From Diplonema japonicum (Eukaryota; Euglenozoa; Diplonemea; Diplonemida; Diplonemidae), in the NCBI GenBank assembly GCA_964019335.1, contig OZ025657.1, positions 682,001 to 746,000 on the forward strand: a DNA stretch of 64,000 bases, in the 5' to 3' direction. A model generated the notes under the pieces. That model saw only the letters and a list, made by a program, of their open reading frames with translations. It was not told where the DNA came from and made no database searches. Every line of letters begins with the position of its first letter. Within the stretch, counting starts at the first letter, position 1. The position numbers and the translations under genes are program-made. Shown piece by piece: positions 38,945 through 49,539 of the stretch.

Positions 38945-41870
38945 ATGGCAGAGCGCATAAACCCGCTCTTCAGAAGAATACCAAATGACAGGCTAAAATC
39001 ATTGCAAGGCAGTTTTAAAAAACTGCTCGATTTGGGACATAACTGCATACATGACCTAGAGGGCTTCAAAAAGACAGCTAAGGAGGAGGAAGTGATAGTG
39101 GACGCAGCGTTGCTACTGGAGTACGGAATCAGCAGTATCCCGGACTTGGGTGCTGTTGTGCAAGAGTTGGAAAAATTGTGTTGCATTTCTCCAAAGGTGG
39201 TAGCACTGTCGACAGCGCAGTTAGAGATCTCCGAGTGGCACGAGGATGTAGATAAAGCCTTTGACGGATGCTATAGAATAGCAGACTGTGAGGTTTGCGC
39301 GGAAATGATAGTATCGGAAGACTTCCAGCCGCACTGGGCAAACAACAAACCTCCTCCGAGTGACCGGATCCTCCAGAAGATCTCCTCTCCCCGGTCTCTT
39401 TCTCTTTCACCTGACCACACTGTGATAGAGACCGACCAAGTAACCAAGGGGCAGGACGAGGCGGGTAACAAGATGATCAACGAGTACACCTGCATCTCTG
39501 AGCTGGGGAGGGGTAGCTACGGAAAGGTGAAGCTTGTCTTACACAACCCAACGGGGAACTACTACGCCATTAAGGTGATGGGAAGGAGCATGAAGGACCA
39601 CGGCGACGTCGAAGAGATTGCGATCATGAAGCGCTGCAACCACACGAATATCTGCGCCCTGCACGAAGTGATCTACGATCTGGAGGGCGAGAAGATGTAC
39701 CTCATCATCGATTACTTCGAGAAGGGTGCCGTCTATGACATGTCATCGAACTCACCTCTCCCTTTGGAAAAGGTGAGGAAGTACTTTGTTGGTATCTGCC
39801 AAGGGCTCGACTACCTTCACGCCCACAAGGTGGTGCACAGGGACGTCAAGCCTGACAACATTCTAGTTGGCGGCGATGACGAAGTTCGCCTCACCGACTT
39901 CGGTATTTCGCACACCATCAACCAAGACACCGAGGTGGCCGACACTCGTGGGACGCCTGCTTTCCTCCCACCAGATGTGATCCGCAACGAAAAGATCCCC
40001 GGGAAGATGGCTGACGTTTGGGCTCTCGGTGTCACAATGTATATCATGTCTACGGGGCAGCTGCCCTTTACAGGGAGCAATTACAAAGAGCTGAGCGAGT
40101 GCATCATCGAAAACAAACCCGACTGGGACAGCGTTACGTCCACAAGCGAACCTCTTGCGGAGCTTCTTAAGGGAATGCTAGAACAGGAGCTGTCCAAGAG
40201 GGTGGGGTTCACCGATGGTGTGCGGGACGTGCTGCGGAGTGAGTTCCTTGTTCACGAACCCAAGGCGGAGATACAAGAGCACACGAAGATAAGCATCACT
40301 CAGGAGGAGAAAGAGAAGGCTATCCTTCAAGGTAGAAACATTAGGCTGAATCTGGGGAACACCGTGGGTGTGATGGTGAAGGTGCGTGGTGCTGTGCAAG
40401 GATTCAAAGGCCTGTCGAAAGGCCATGAAGACTTCATCGTCGTAACGTCCGACCTCTCTGAGAAAGAGACTCAAAGACAGGTTGAGCAGAAACCCGCCAT
40501 CCAAGACGTCGCTGACTCGGACACCGGCTCTGACTCCGACGATGGCGTAGTTAAACCGCCCGAACCCGTTGGCTTGTCTGCTACCAGTGCAGTAGGAAAA
40601 GAGCGACCACCTTCCTTCAGAGTTCAGTCACGTGGCAACCTCTCCCTGACACCAAAGCGGAGTTTCAGAACAGAAGAAGAAGCAGTGATGGAAGAAACCA
40701 ATGCCGATGATCTCATCGAAATCCTGAGAAGCAACAGGAAGATGGTATGCATGGAGCAACAACACTAGCAGCACATCACAGGAACAAAGGGAGCTCACGC
40801 TGAACTGTGTTAAGTTTAAGAGTTTGCCTGCGGAACTCCTTTTGTGCACCCGCTTGGAGCACTTCACAGCCCATCTCAACGGCCTCCAGCAGTTACCTGC
40901 TAACATCAACAAGCTCGAGAATCTTGTCTCACTTAACATCGCACAGAACGACCTTTGTTCCCTCCCTGCCTCCCTCAGCCAGATAAAAACGCTCACAAAA
41001 CTTGATTGCAACCACAATAAGATAGAGTTCCTTCCTGACACCTATGCACACATGTCGCAGCTCAGAAGCATTATCTTGGACTATAACAATTTAGCTGAGG
41101 TGCCGGCGTGTCTTTGCCACATTGTCAAACTGGAGAAATGCTTTATGGCAAACAACGAGAGGATCACACACATCCCGTACGGGGGAAAGAACTGGGAGAG
41201 TTGTCAGGTATGGCACACACAACACAACAACTGCAGGTCTGCGTGACGAACACGCCGCAGCTGATGGCCTCATGGGCGATGGACAAGAAGAACTATCCAA
41301 ACATTACAATGTTGTGGAACAAGCTGTATCCTGACCAGGTCACGGAAACCGTGTTTTTGGGGTCACTGAGGACGGCGCAGTCAGAGCAGGTGTTCAGCTC
41401 CCTGAACATCACGAAGATAGTCACAGCGGGAAAAGGGCTGCTTGTATTGAACCCACTACCGAGCACTGTGCAGCAAATCACGTTGAACATCGACGACAAC
41501 CCTGACCAGAAGCTGACCCCCTTCTTTGACGATGTGTCCGCGTACATCGAAGAGGCACGTGTTGCCAACGAGAAGGTTCTGGTGCATTGCTTTGCGGGGC
41601 TTAGTCGGTCTGTTGCTGTTGCGTGTGCCTATCTGATGAAAACCAAGGCCATGACGTTCAAAGAGTCCATCACACTCATCAAGGGAGCACGCCCTTCTGC
41701 GAACCCAAATGACGGCTTCCGCAAGCAGCTTATCCAGTATGAGTTCGATCTCTACGGGACACGCTTAGCACCTGATGATGTTGAGAACCACTCCAACGGT
41801 AGTGACACAACACAACACGACACAAGATAACACCACAGGACCCACCGTTGAACCTGAAGTTGTAAAGTAA
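38945..41870 (+). CDS. kinase-LRR-dual-specificity phosphatase fusion
   Basis: Four exons (38945-40744, 40782-41207, 41237-41798, 41839-41870) give about 940 residues. Residues about 180-435 are a complete CaMKK/LKB1-like kinase: GRGSYGKV, YAIKVM, HRDVKPDN, LTDFGISH, GTPAFLPPD. A Ser/Asp-rich linker follows. Residues about 601-740 are leucine-rich repeats (LPANINKLENLVSLNIAQN and similar). Residues about 745-920 are a dual-specificity phosphatase with the active site HCFAGLSRS (about 859) and an upstream Asp in NIDDNP. The introns are 37, 29 and 40 nt. The LRR exon has no ATG at its start and the first two introns fall between codons, so one gene is the best reading. Kinetoplastids are known to have kinase-phosphatase fusions ('kinatases'). 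It may both add and remove phosphate in a signalling complex. Confidence 0.8.
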
Positions 41871-41974
41871 TACCTTGCATGCGGCTTCCGCTGTTTGTTT
41901 GTTATTTCCGCTCTCTCTCTTTTGCGTCCTTCTTCTTCTTTTAATATCCATTCGCCATTCCAGACCACACTAGG

Positions 41975-44398
41975 ATGCCCCCTATACCTTGCAACCCGCT
42001 GTCACATGATACGCCTTGGAGAGGCACGGGGTTCAACCCCTTTTCAAGCTCCAAATATGGCAAAGTGAAGACAGGACGCTACAAGGTGTTCAAGAGGGTC
42101 ACCACCGTCGAGGTAGCAGGCAAAGACGTTAACAGGAAAGTAAAAGAAGTGCAGAACAAGGAAGACAGCAAAACTGCAGCGGTAGTGAAGGAGAAGGGTA
42201 AAAGCGTTCCAGGTGCCAAGGCTGCAAGAAAGATAGCAGCTAGGAGAGGATGTGTCATAGCTAGCGACGGTGTGGGGCATAGTGTGCGGCTGTGGTGGGA
42301 TGCTGAGGTAATCAGAAAGGCACAACTTGGTGAGCCCGATGGAAAAATGCCCAAGCACGGCGGCTGGAATCCGCGTGTCTTGAACTACTTGGACTGCCCT
42401 GGCTTCATCACTAGCATGAGCTGCGGCATTGCCCTTCAAGACGTCTGGATTATCAAATTCCGAGACGGCACTGAGATCCCCCTCCACAAGTCTTCTATCT
42501 ACAAGTCCCTTTACCCCCAGCTCCGCTGTTTGTACCGCGGCACCCTCTATCCTAAAAACCCCAAAGGCCTTGGCTGTAGTATCCTAACCCTCCCTGCAAG
42601 TCTCAGACACCAAGTGGCCTCTTTCCTCTTCCACAACCCGCTCCCGTCACTGCAAGACAACACGTACTCTGCCTTTATCACATGCGCTGACAAGCAGATC
42701 TCCACTAGTATCACACGAGACGCGCTGAAAGGGAAGAAGTACACGTTCACCGTGAAAAGGGGTGAGGGGTTAGACGTGTTGAAGGTAGACAGAAAAAAAT
42801 TCATGAAAACTGTGGAAGAAAGCCTGCCTAAGAAAGTAAGGGAAAAGTTCGCGAAGGAGCTGGGAGAGACGGGAGAAGCCACATGGCAAGAAGTGCTAAA
42901 GGTACACAAGAAGGTAGTAGGGGTAGGGTCTGACAATGGGAAAGAAAACGAGAAAGTAAATGACAATAAAGACAAAGCAACAGGCTCGAGGCAGCCGTCG
43001 CCAACAGCAGTAAAAAAGCCACCCGCAAAACCAGGTTCAGCGCTTCCGTCTCTTGCAGAAAGGAAGGCATCTGCTGCTGCTGCAAAGGATGCTACTACAG
43101 TTGTTGCGAGTAAACCGCCCACATCAACTGCCGTTCCTGACAAAAAAGATGTTGAAAAGAAAGAACCTGACAAGAAGGAGCCTCCGAAGAGTGAACCGCA
43201 GAAAACCCCTGCCGCCCAAGCCAGCTCCACAACTGTTGCCGTCACGGACCATGTTATCAGGAGGGACGAGCCAAAGCTCCCTGTCACTGCTCTGCAGGGG
43301 GAATGCGCTAGACTGACGAAGAGGATTACCGAACTAGAAGCACGCTGCAAAGAAGACACCGAAGTGAAGAGCAAGATGCGTGAGGCGATCCGTTTGCTGG
43401 AATGGACACAAGCGCACCATACCTCGCAGCCACAAAGCAGTCCTATGCGTGCTGACACTGGAGAGCAGATCATTGTGACTGTGAAATGCATGGCATCGAA
43501 GCTGTCAAGGCGCAGCATCCCGCCTGTTGACTTCACTGCACGAGAGAATGACACGCTGTACTCATTACTCTGCGAGATTGAGAAATACACAGGAATTCCC
43601 GTTGGGAGGCAAGTGGTGGCAACTGTCGATGAAGGGAAGAAGGTGCACAGAATACCTGCATCCAAGACTATGACAGTGAAGGAGGGTGGGCTCAAAGCTA
43701 ACTGCACGGTCTTAGTAGCAGAATGTGGCCCTGTCACCGTAGACGTGCGGATGGGGCCTAGCATAAAGGTGAGGGTACGCTGCTACCCTGATGAAAGTGT
43801 AGCAGCTCTAAAGGAAAGTCTAATGTCAAAAGCCAACACCTTGAGGCACGGCATGCTGCTACTCATGGATGGGGTGGAGCTGGGGCCAGACACAGCAACT
43901 TTGTGGGAGTGTGGTGTGCGGTGTGGGACTGTTTTAATGGAAATGAAGAGAAAAGAAAGCGACATCAGGATCCGGGCAGGGACGACGGTGACGCGTGTGG
44001 CTGTGGGGAAGCATGATACTGCTGAAGTCGTGAGAAGGAAGGCTGCCGTGCAGCTGGGGATGGATGAAGTGAGGCTGGTCCCCGAGGTGCCCGACAGTGT
44101 AGTCATGCGGCATGCCAACATTGGCTGCTTTACCGCAAAACCCAACGTAGAGCGGCAGCAGGAAGTCAAGTTAGCGGACCAGGTCTCAGACGTGCGTAAT
44201 GTGCTTACCAGGTTGGCTAGAAACACTTCAAGCCTCCAAGACACCGTCCTCTCCCTCACCATGCAAACAGACCCTTACGGGCACCCGTCTCCCTCGTCCC
44301 CCCCTACCACCGTCATGGCAAACACCATAGATTCCATTTCCTTCGCCACCAACAAGCTGGCCCATCCCTCCCGCCCCCTTGACGTCGTCAGGAAGTAA
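41975..44398 (+). CDS. unknown protein with C-terminal ubiquitin-like folds
   Basis: An 807-residue single-exon protein. Residues 1-270 form a conserved-looking region I do not recognise (WWDAEVIRK, GWNPRVLNYLDCPGF, FRDGTEIPLHKSSIYKSLYP). The middle (about 310-430) is low-complexity Lys/Pro/Ala and probably disordered. A short coiled coil follows at about 440-475. Residues about 498-585, 587-660 and 662-710 each look like a ubiquitin-type beta-grasp: a beta strand pair, a helix (TLYSLLCEIEKYTG; SVAALKESLMSKAN; TAEVVRRKAAVQLG), then an LxxxGxxL-like turn. No terminal Gly-Gly is present, so it is not a processed modifier. A scaffold or adaptor role in ubiquitin-related processes is inference. 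The start follows CATTCCAG. Confidence 0.65.
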   Translation: MPPIPCNPLSHDTPWRGTGFNPFSSSKYGKVKTGRYKVFKRVTTVEVAGKDVNRKVKEVQNKEDSKTAAVVKEKGKSVPGAKAARKIAARRGCVIASDGVGHSVRLWWDAEVIRKAQLGEPDGKMPKHGGWNPRVLNYLDCPGFITSMSCGIALQDVWIIKFRDGTEIPLHKSSIYKSLYPQLRCLYRGTLYPKNPKGLGCSILTLPASLRHQVASFLFHNPLPSLQDNTYSAFITCADKQISTSITRDALKGKKYTFTVKRGEGLDVLKVDRKKFMKTVEESLPKKVREKFAKELGETGEATWQEVLKVHKKVVGVGSDNGKENEKVNDNKDKATGSRQPSPTAVKKPPAKPGSALPSLAERKASAAAAKDATTVVASKPPTSTAVPDKKDVEKKEPDKKEPPKSEPQKTPAAQASSTTVAVTDHVIRRDEPKLPVTALQGECARLTKRITELEARCKEDTEVKSKMREAIRLLEWTQAHHTSQPQSSPMRADTGEQIIVTVKCMASKLSRRSIPPVDFTARENDTLYSLLCEIEKYTGIPVGRQVVATVDEGKKVHRIPASKTMTVKEGGLKANCTVLVAECGPVTVDVRMGPSIKVRVRCYPDESVAALKESLMSKANTLRHGMLLLMDGVELGPDTATLWECGVRCGTVLMEMKRKESDIRIRAGTTVTRVAVGKHDTAEVVRRKAAVQLGMDEVRLVPEVPDSVVMRHANIGCFTAKPNVERQQEVKLADQVSDVRNVLTRLARNTSSLQDTVLSLTMQTDPYGHPSPSSPPTTVMANTIDSISFATNKLAHPSRPLDVVRK

Positions 44399-44495
44399 CT
44401 AGCTGTTCCTCTTTGTATATTTGCACCTGTATTTCACACCATGTAATTGAGTTATTTATTATCCATACTCCTTACCACTCTAGCAGGATAGCAAG

Positions 44496-45789
44496 ATGAG
44501 CTTGTTCGACATCGCGGAGTCGTCCTGGTGGGCGAAAGCGCTTTACTCGCTGATGAGGCTTGATGCCAGTTATCCTAACAGCACTGCCGTGACGGAGGAG
44601 GAGGTTGTGCTTTTATTGTTTTTGGGGGTAGCAGCTTTGTGTTTGTTTTTGTGGGTGCCTTACAAACTGGCGAGGGTGACTACTAGCTCGGGCGGGATTC
44701 CGATGCTCAAGAACCTAGTGCCCGTGGTGATTGTGAGCTACATGTGCGTGTGGATGAAGGTGCAGGTGGACAGTAGGTACGGGTCGTATATTGCTCGACC
44801 GAAGAAAATTACTGAAGTTCCTGAATACAAGGGGGCGATCACCCCTGATGTGTTCAAAAACACTTACAAGGGACTACCAGTGGTGGCGAGAGGGGTGCTA
44901 AACCCTCAGAGTCTGAAAAGGTGGGAACCCGCCGCTCTTGCCAAGGCCTTCAAAGGCTCCAGGGCGGCCATGCAGCTCGGTAACGTGGAGCAGGGCGAAG
45001 CTGGTTATGGTGATTATGAACTGGGAGAGTTCTTCAGTAAGATGGACGACCCTGAGTGGGTGAAGCAGATCTCCGACAAGACTGGAGGGGGTGTGCCATA
45101 CCTTGCGGAAGAGAACAACATCCTGCGACAGGGCGGCAGCGAGTACATGGACGCTGTCTCCGACCTCTTCAAGCAGACGCTCATTGCGGAGAACGACACT
45201 TCGTTCCACTTCACAGACGTGTGGATCTGGGCGGGGCCGAGGGGGGTCAAGACAGGGCTGCATGCCGACTGGGACCCCACTAACCTGCTGCACCAGTTGC
45301 ACGGGGAAAAGACTATCTGGCTGCTGCACCCGTCAGAGTCACCCAAGTGCTACCCATCCACAAAGTACGACATGGGGGCCACCATAGCCAACGTAGACCC
45401 CTTCGACCCTGATTTCGAGAAGTACCCTAAGTACAAGGACGCGCACATCATGCGTGTGGACATCCGCCCTGGCGACGTGATACAGGTGCCTGCCGGGTGG
45501 ATGCACTACGCCGCTTGTCAGACCACATCGTGCGTTTCTCTCTCTGGCCGCTCCTTCAGCTTCCCAGAAACCGTCGCCATGTTGCCTGTCCTTGCAGGTG
45601 CCGTGCTCCACCGCTTCGGGCTCTACGGTGCTGGGAGCTCTACCAGCGGCTACGTGGCAGGTGATGAAGGTGTGAGACGTAGAAAAAGTAAAACAAACAA
45701 TAACTACAGAAACTGTCTCGTCTGACGACATCATGGCACGCCTCAGCAGGCTGGCGTGGTACAGAGCTGGCGAGGAATACGACAACTGA
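44496..45789 (+). CDS. membrane-associated JmjC/cupin-type dioxygenase
   Basis: About 413 residues. Two hydrophobic segments near residues 30-55 and 70-90 precede a JmjC/cupin_8 domain. The Fe(II) ligands can be seen as H-x-D in GLHADWD (about residue 256) and the distal His in PAGWMHYA (about 336). GEKTIWLLHPSE between them carries the 2-oxoglutarate-binding region. Such enzymes hydroxylate proteins (for example Asn/Asp or Lys) using O2 and 2-oxoglutarate. The unspliced frame stops at 45725. A GTGATG...CTACAG intron (45661-45709) or a donor nine bases further gives a longer tail (ETVSSDDIMARLSRLAW...). Both donors keep the same frame. The membrane anchor makes an ER or secretory-membrane location more likely than a chromatin one. 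Confidence 0.8.
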
Positions 45790-45954
45790 GACCTGACGTT
45801 TTTTCTTTTTCTTTTTCCATTCATGTTCTTTCTCTTTTAGAGAAAAACCAAAGACATAGACACCCGGCAACAAGTATTCCTTGAATGGAAACAATATGCT
45901 TATTGTTTCTCTTGATCTCCCCCACCTAAAGCCCACCAAAGGGGGTTACTAACA

Positions 45955-47109
45955 ATGGCGACCCAGAATGAGGAAGAGAAGTACACCATGGAGGAAGTTG
46001 CCTCGCATCCCAACCTCATGGTGTGTGATGGATGGGTGCTGGATGTGAGCAGCTTCAGGAACGAGCACCCGGGAGGTGAGAGTTTCATCAGCGCGTGGGT
46101 TGGGAAAGATATCAGCGAGGTGATGCACAGCGACAGTACTCACAAGCACACGGAGTACGCATGGAGGGTGCTGGAGTCCCTCAGGGTGGGCGTCCTCATG
46201 GACGCAGTAGTGTCGAAGAGCGAGCGCAAGAAGTACGACGATATGGTGGACGTGAATGCGCCTTTCTTGTGGCAGATGGGTGAGCTTGGCGCAAACTACC
46301 AGGGGTGGATGGCCTCGCAGCCTGTTGTCAGACGCCTCACCATCTTCCCATGGAAGCCTATAGAAGACCTGTCGCGCTACCCGTGGTGGTGGATTTGGAT
46401 CTGCCTCCCCCCCATCATCGGCTACGGCGTGTACTGCGCTGTGCTGGCAGGACTCCCAGGCGTACAGCTGGCTGCCTCCTTCGTCGCAGGTCTCTTCTGT
46501 TGGATCTCTCTCGAGTATTGTCTGCACAGATACATCTTCCACATTGAGGTATGTAGTAGGGTAGGAAGGGTACACCACACAGGCGGGCACCTACGCGTCG
46601 AACATATTCCACTTCTTTGCACACGGTCTGCACCACTTGACGCCGCATGACACCTCGCGGCTGACCTTCCCCCCTCCTTTTGTCTTCTTGCTGGCGACGA
46701 TGTTCTGGAGCTTTTTTAAGTTGGTGTGCCTTGGCCATCCGTGCTTCAGCATGGTGTTCTCTGGCTTGGCAAGCGGCTACGTTGCCTACGACACGACGCA
46801 CTTCCTGTACCACCACACCGACTGCGCCACGTATGCACTTTTGGGTCATGGGTATAAATAATATTACAGGTACGGGCCTATAAAGTTCCCTGGCTTCTTC
46901 AGCTCATACCTAAGATTCATGAAGTCCTGCCACAATGTGCACCACTTCTTGGATGACGATTGCAACTTCGGTGTTAGTTCGCCGCTGCTTGACTTTGCGT
47001 TGGGCACCTACGTGTCGAAGAAAGATGTATGCACCTTGTCATCATATGCACCGTAACACAGGCCGAGATACGTAGAGCTACTAAGGCAGCTGCAAAGAAG
47101 GTCGATTAA
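45955..47109 (+). CDS. FA2H: fatty-acid 2-hydroxylase (FA2H/Scs7-like)
   Basis: Four exons (45955-46548, 46583-46830, 46870-47026, 47062-47109) with 34-39-nt introns give about 348 residues. An N-terminal cytochrome b5 domain shows the haem motif HPGG (about residue 37). Membrane segments follow, together with the His-box set of the fatty acid hydroxylase family: EYCLHRYIFH, then FFAHGLHHLTPHD after the first splice, FLYHHTD, and CHNVHHFLDDD with GVSSPLLDFALGT. It is an ER enzyme that adds a 2-hydroxyl to fatty acids for sphingolipids, using O2 and a di-iron centre. Splicing is required to bring all His boxes into one frame, a strong check on the exon model. The start is the first ATG after the spacer. 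Confidence 0.92.
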
Positions 47110-47509
47110 ACGAATTTTTTCTTTTCTTTTTTTTGGGGGGGGGGGGAGGGGAAAGAACGGCGTGATTTTTTTTGAGACAAGAAGGCGTTAAAAAAAATAA
47201 TAAAAAAATAAAAAAAGACGGGGAATAAAAGGTTCCTGACAATGGACACGGTATGTGAAACTGCTACTGTGGATAGAAGAAGAAAACAAAAAGAAGAAGA
47301 AGAGAAGGAAAAAAAAAAGAAAATATAGTTAGGGGAAAGACCCTTCTCTAGCTTGGGGCATGGAAGACGAGGGGTGTCTCGAGGGGTGTCTGGTTGCCAC
47401 CCTCCCCTATTTCTCCTTTTTCCCAATAGGCCTATTATTCCCCTTTCTTTCCCAAGTAACAGATATGCACCGCCTCACTACCAGGTCAGCAAGATGCCTG
47501 GCGGCTAGT

Positions 47510-47567
<58 letters not shown>

Positions 47568-47998
47568 CAGATTTCAGCTATTTGGAAATGTTTGTATTTC
47601 CCGTACGTGGGGGGGGGGGGGGGGGGGTCGACGATCAGGTAAAAGAAAAAACAGGGGGGGGGTGTACTAACCCGATACCCTTTCTTCTTTTCCCTTTGTC
47701 GTGTGGCGGGGGGGGAAGAAAATATAATAAAGCAGATGGTTCTTTGCTAATCATCCCCCCCCCCAACCCTTTCTTGGCAAGCACATTATACCGCGAACAT
47801 AAGGGGGGGGGGGGGGAGAAACACATCGCTGTCCTTTCTATGTTAATCTTGCGTGTTAGAGATCTTATCAAGAAAAGGGAGCAGTGGTGGATTAATTTGA
47901 GTGGATCTTGAAGAAACTGAAATAAGAACATTTGCCTTGCATGACAAGTAAATGAAAAACTTTTTTTTTAAACTTGCCATAAAATAGTTGTGTGTGTG

Positions 47999-48030
<32 letters not shown>

Positions 48031-48040
48031 CTAAGGACAG

Positions 48041-48079
48041 CGCGGCCGGTGAGCGCAAAAACGCATACCTTAAAAGAAT

Positions 48080-48095
<16 letters not shown>
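48041..48095. repeat. shared CATACCTT...AAAGAATAG motif, copy 3
   Basis: GCGGCCGGTGAGCGC and then CGCATACCTTAAAAGAATAG precede a long T-run. The motif matches 34222-34257 (GGCCGGTGAGCAC...AAAGAATAG) and 19565-19592. The T-run would end a Pol III transcript on the + strand; the reverse reading is equally open. Confidence 0.45.
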
Positions 48096-48116
<21 letters not shown>

Positions 48117-48158
48117 GCATGAACAAGAAAAACAATATATTGATAATGAATTGCTAGT

Positions 48159-48240
48159 GCTAAAAAGAGTAGTGGTAGCATGTTGGGCTTATCCTTCTAC
48201 AGGTTAACCCCGGCTGTGCACAAACAACAATCAACCGACT
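48159..48240. repeat. dispersed repeat copy 2 (partner at 7475-7551)
   Basis: It carries TAGTGGTAGCATGTTGGG, CAGGTTAACCCCGGCTGTGC and ACAACAATC ending in CGACTC, which parallel the spacer repeat at 7475-7551. TAGCATGTTGGG and AGGTTAACCCC resemble Pol III boxes A and B, but they are only about 16 nt apart. Confidence 0.5.
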
Positions 48241-49539
48241 CTCTTTTGCCGTTTTGGGAACGTAGCTTCTTAGAGGGATATTGTTTATAGACCTAGGGCC
48301 CTCTTCTTGTCTGTCCTTTTTTTTTCCTTTTTTTTTTCTTTTTTGCCCCCTTTTTCTTTTCTTCTAATTCCTAAAAGGGAATAAAAAAATAAAAGTGCGT
48401 GCGGTGGAGAGGAAAACCACATGTTTAACGAGCCGCAAAAACAGCTTCTTCTTCCCCCCCCCTCCCCCTTTTTTTCCCCCCTACAGGCGCCCTTCACTAT
48501 CAAAAAAAAAGCTCCTTCCTTTCCCCTTTCCCCCCTTTGCCTTCTTTTTTCTTGTTCTCCTTTTTCCGTCTTTTTATAAAAGAAATACTGTAACAGAAGG
48601 GCCTTTTTTGTCAATTCAATCAGAGGTTGCACTTTATTTTTTCTTTTCTTTTCTTTCTTTCTATTAAGGCTATTACAGTTCTGCTTAGCTCATGTATTTG
48701 TTTGCACTTTTATTTCTAAAAAAAAAAAAATATTTAAAAAAAAAATATTTAGGGAGAGAGAAACAAATTGATAACTATCCGTGGGTTTTAAGAGTTCCAA
48801 AGGTTAATTCCTCGAGATAACGAGTGCGGGTCACTTCTCAGAGTTCTAGTAGTCCATCATGAGCACTTCTATTTGCCCTTCCCAGAAGGCCATCAAAGTT
48901 ATCCGTTCGAATTTTCAGAAAACACGTCATGTTTCTCAGTTTTTGGGTAGGTGTTATGTGAATCCCTATTGTTTTGTTGAAATGCTCCCTACTTAGTCCC
49001 TTCCCCCCCCCCCCCCCCCCCCATCAGTAGGGCAACGCAAAGTGCAAAGTTTCTGAAGTAAAACGAGCCTAAAAAGGAGAGGGGGGGTCCAGTTTTTTTT
49101 TTTGTGGGAGTCAGCATTTCTTGAATAAAGGTGGGTCCACATTAACCTCTTTTTTTTTTGCCCCCCTTTTCTTTTTTTTTTTTTTTTCCATTTCTTCTTC
49201 CGTGACTTGGTATTTTTGAGTTTAACTGCGCGCTAGGGGGGAAAAAAATGCCCCCACCCCCCCCCCCCCCCCCCCAAGGCGCGTCGATCTTTTTCCAAAA
49301 AAAAAAATAATAAAAATTATAATATTAACAGGTAGTTCTTCTTCTTTTTTTTTTGTCCCTCTTTCCCTTTTTTTCTTTTCTTCTTTTACAGTGACAATGT
49401 GCTTTACCCCACGCCTCACGCCTCCACACCGTTCATCCCCAACCTTCTTTTTGCTTGTTGTGTTCTTTGTGTTATGCCCACCGCCCCTAATGTCCTTCTT
49501 TATGTGCCTATAGGAAGTGCTCAGTGCACACGAAATGAG

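Larger units (their letters stand above)
47110..49539. other. 2.4-kb spacer of homopolymers and dispersed repeats
   Basis: No convincing gene was seen. Features are a 47-nt T-run (47515-47561), G-runs (about 47610-47627 and 47803-47816), T-runs at 48001-48030 and 48082-48112, and repeat copies at 48041-48095 and 48159-48240. A non-repetitive island of unknown nature lies at 48770-48985, followed by C-runs at about 49004-49022 and 49256-49275. The end of the spacer includes the leader region of the next gene. Confidence 0.6.

Noticed and set aside
40782..41207. Separate LRR gene starting after CATCACAG
   Set aside because: There is no ATG at its start, and the reading frame continues exactly from the kinase exon across a typical intron, so one fused gene is preferred.
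42547..43764. 405-codon minus-strand ORF
   Set aside because: Shadow of the ubiquitin-like-fold gene. Its composition is Ser/Thr/Phe-rich without motifs, and the + strand has an acceptor and start.
48905..48925. GTTCGAATTTT as a tRNA T-loop
   Set aside because: No T-stem pairing and no box A at a proper distance.
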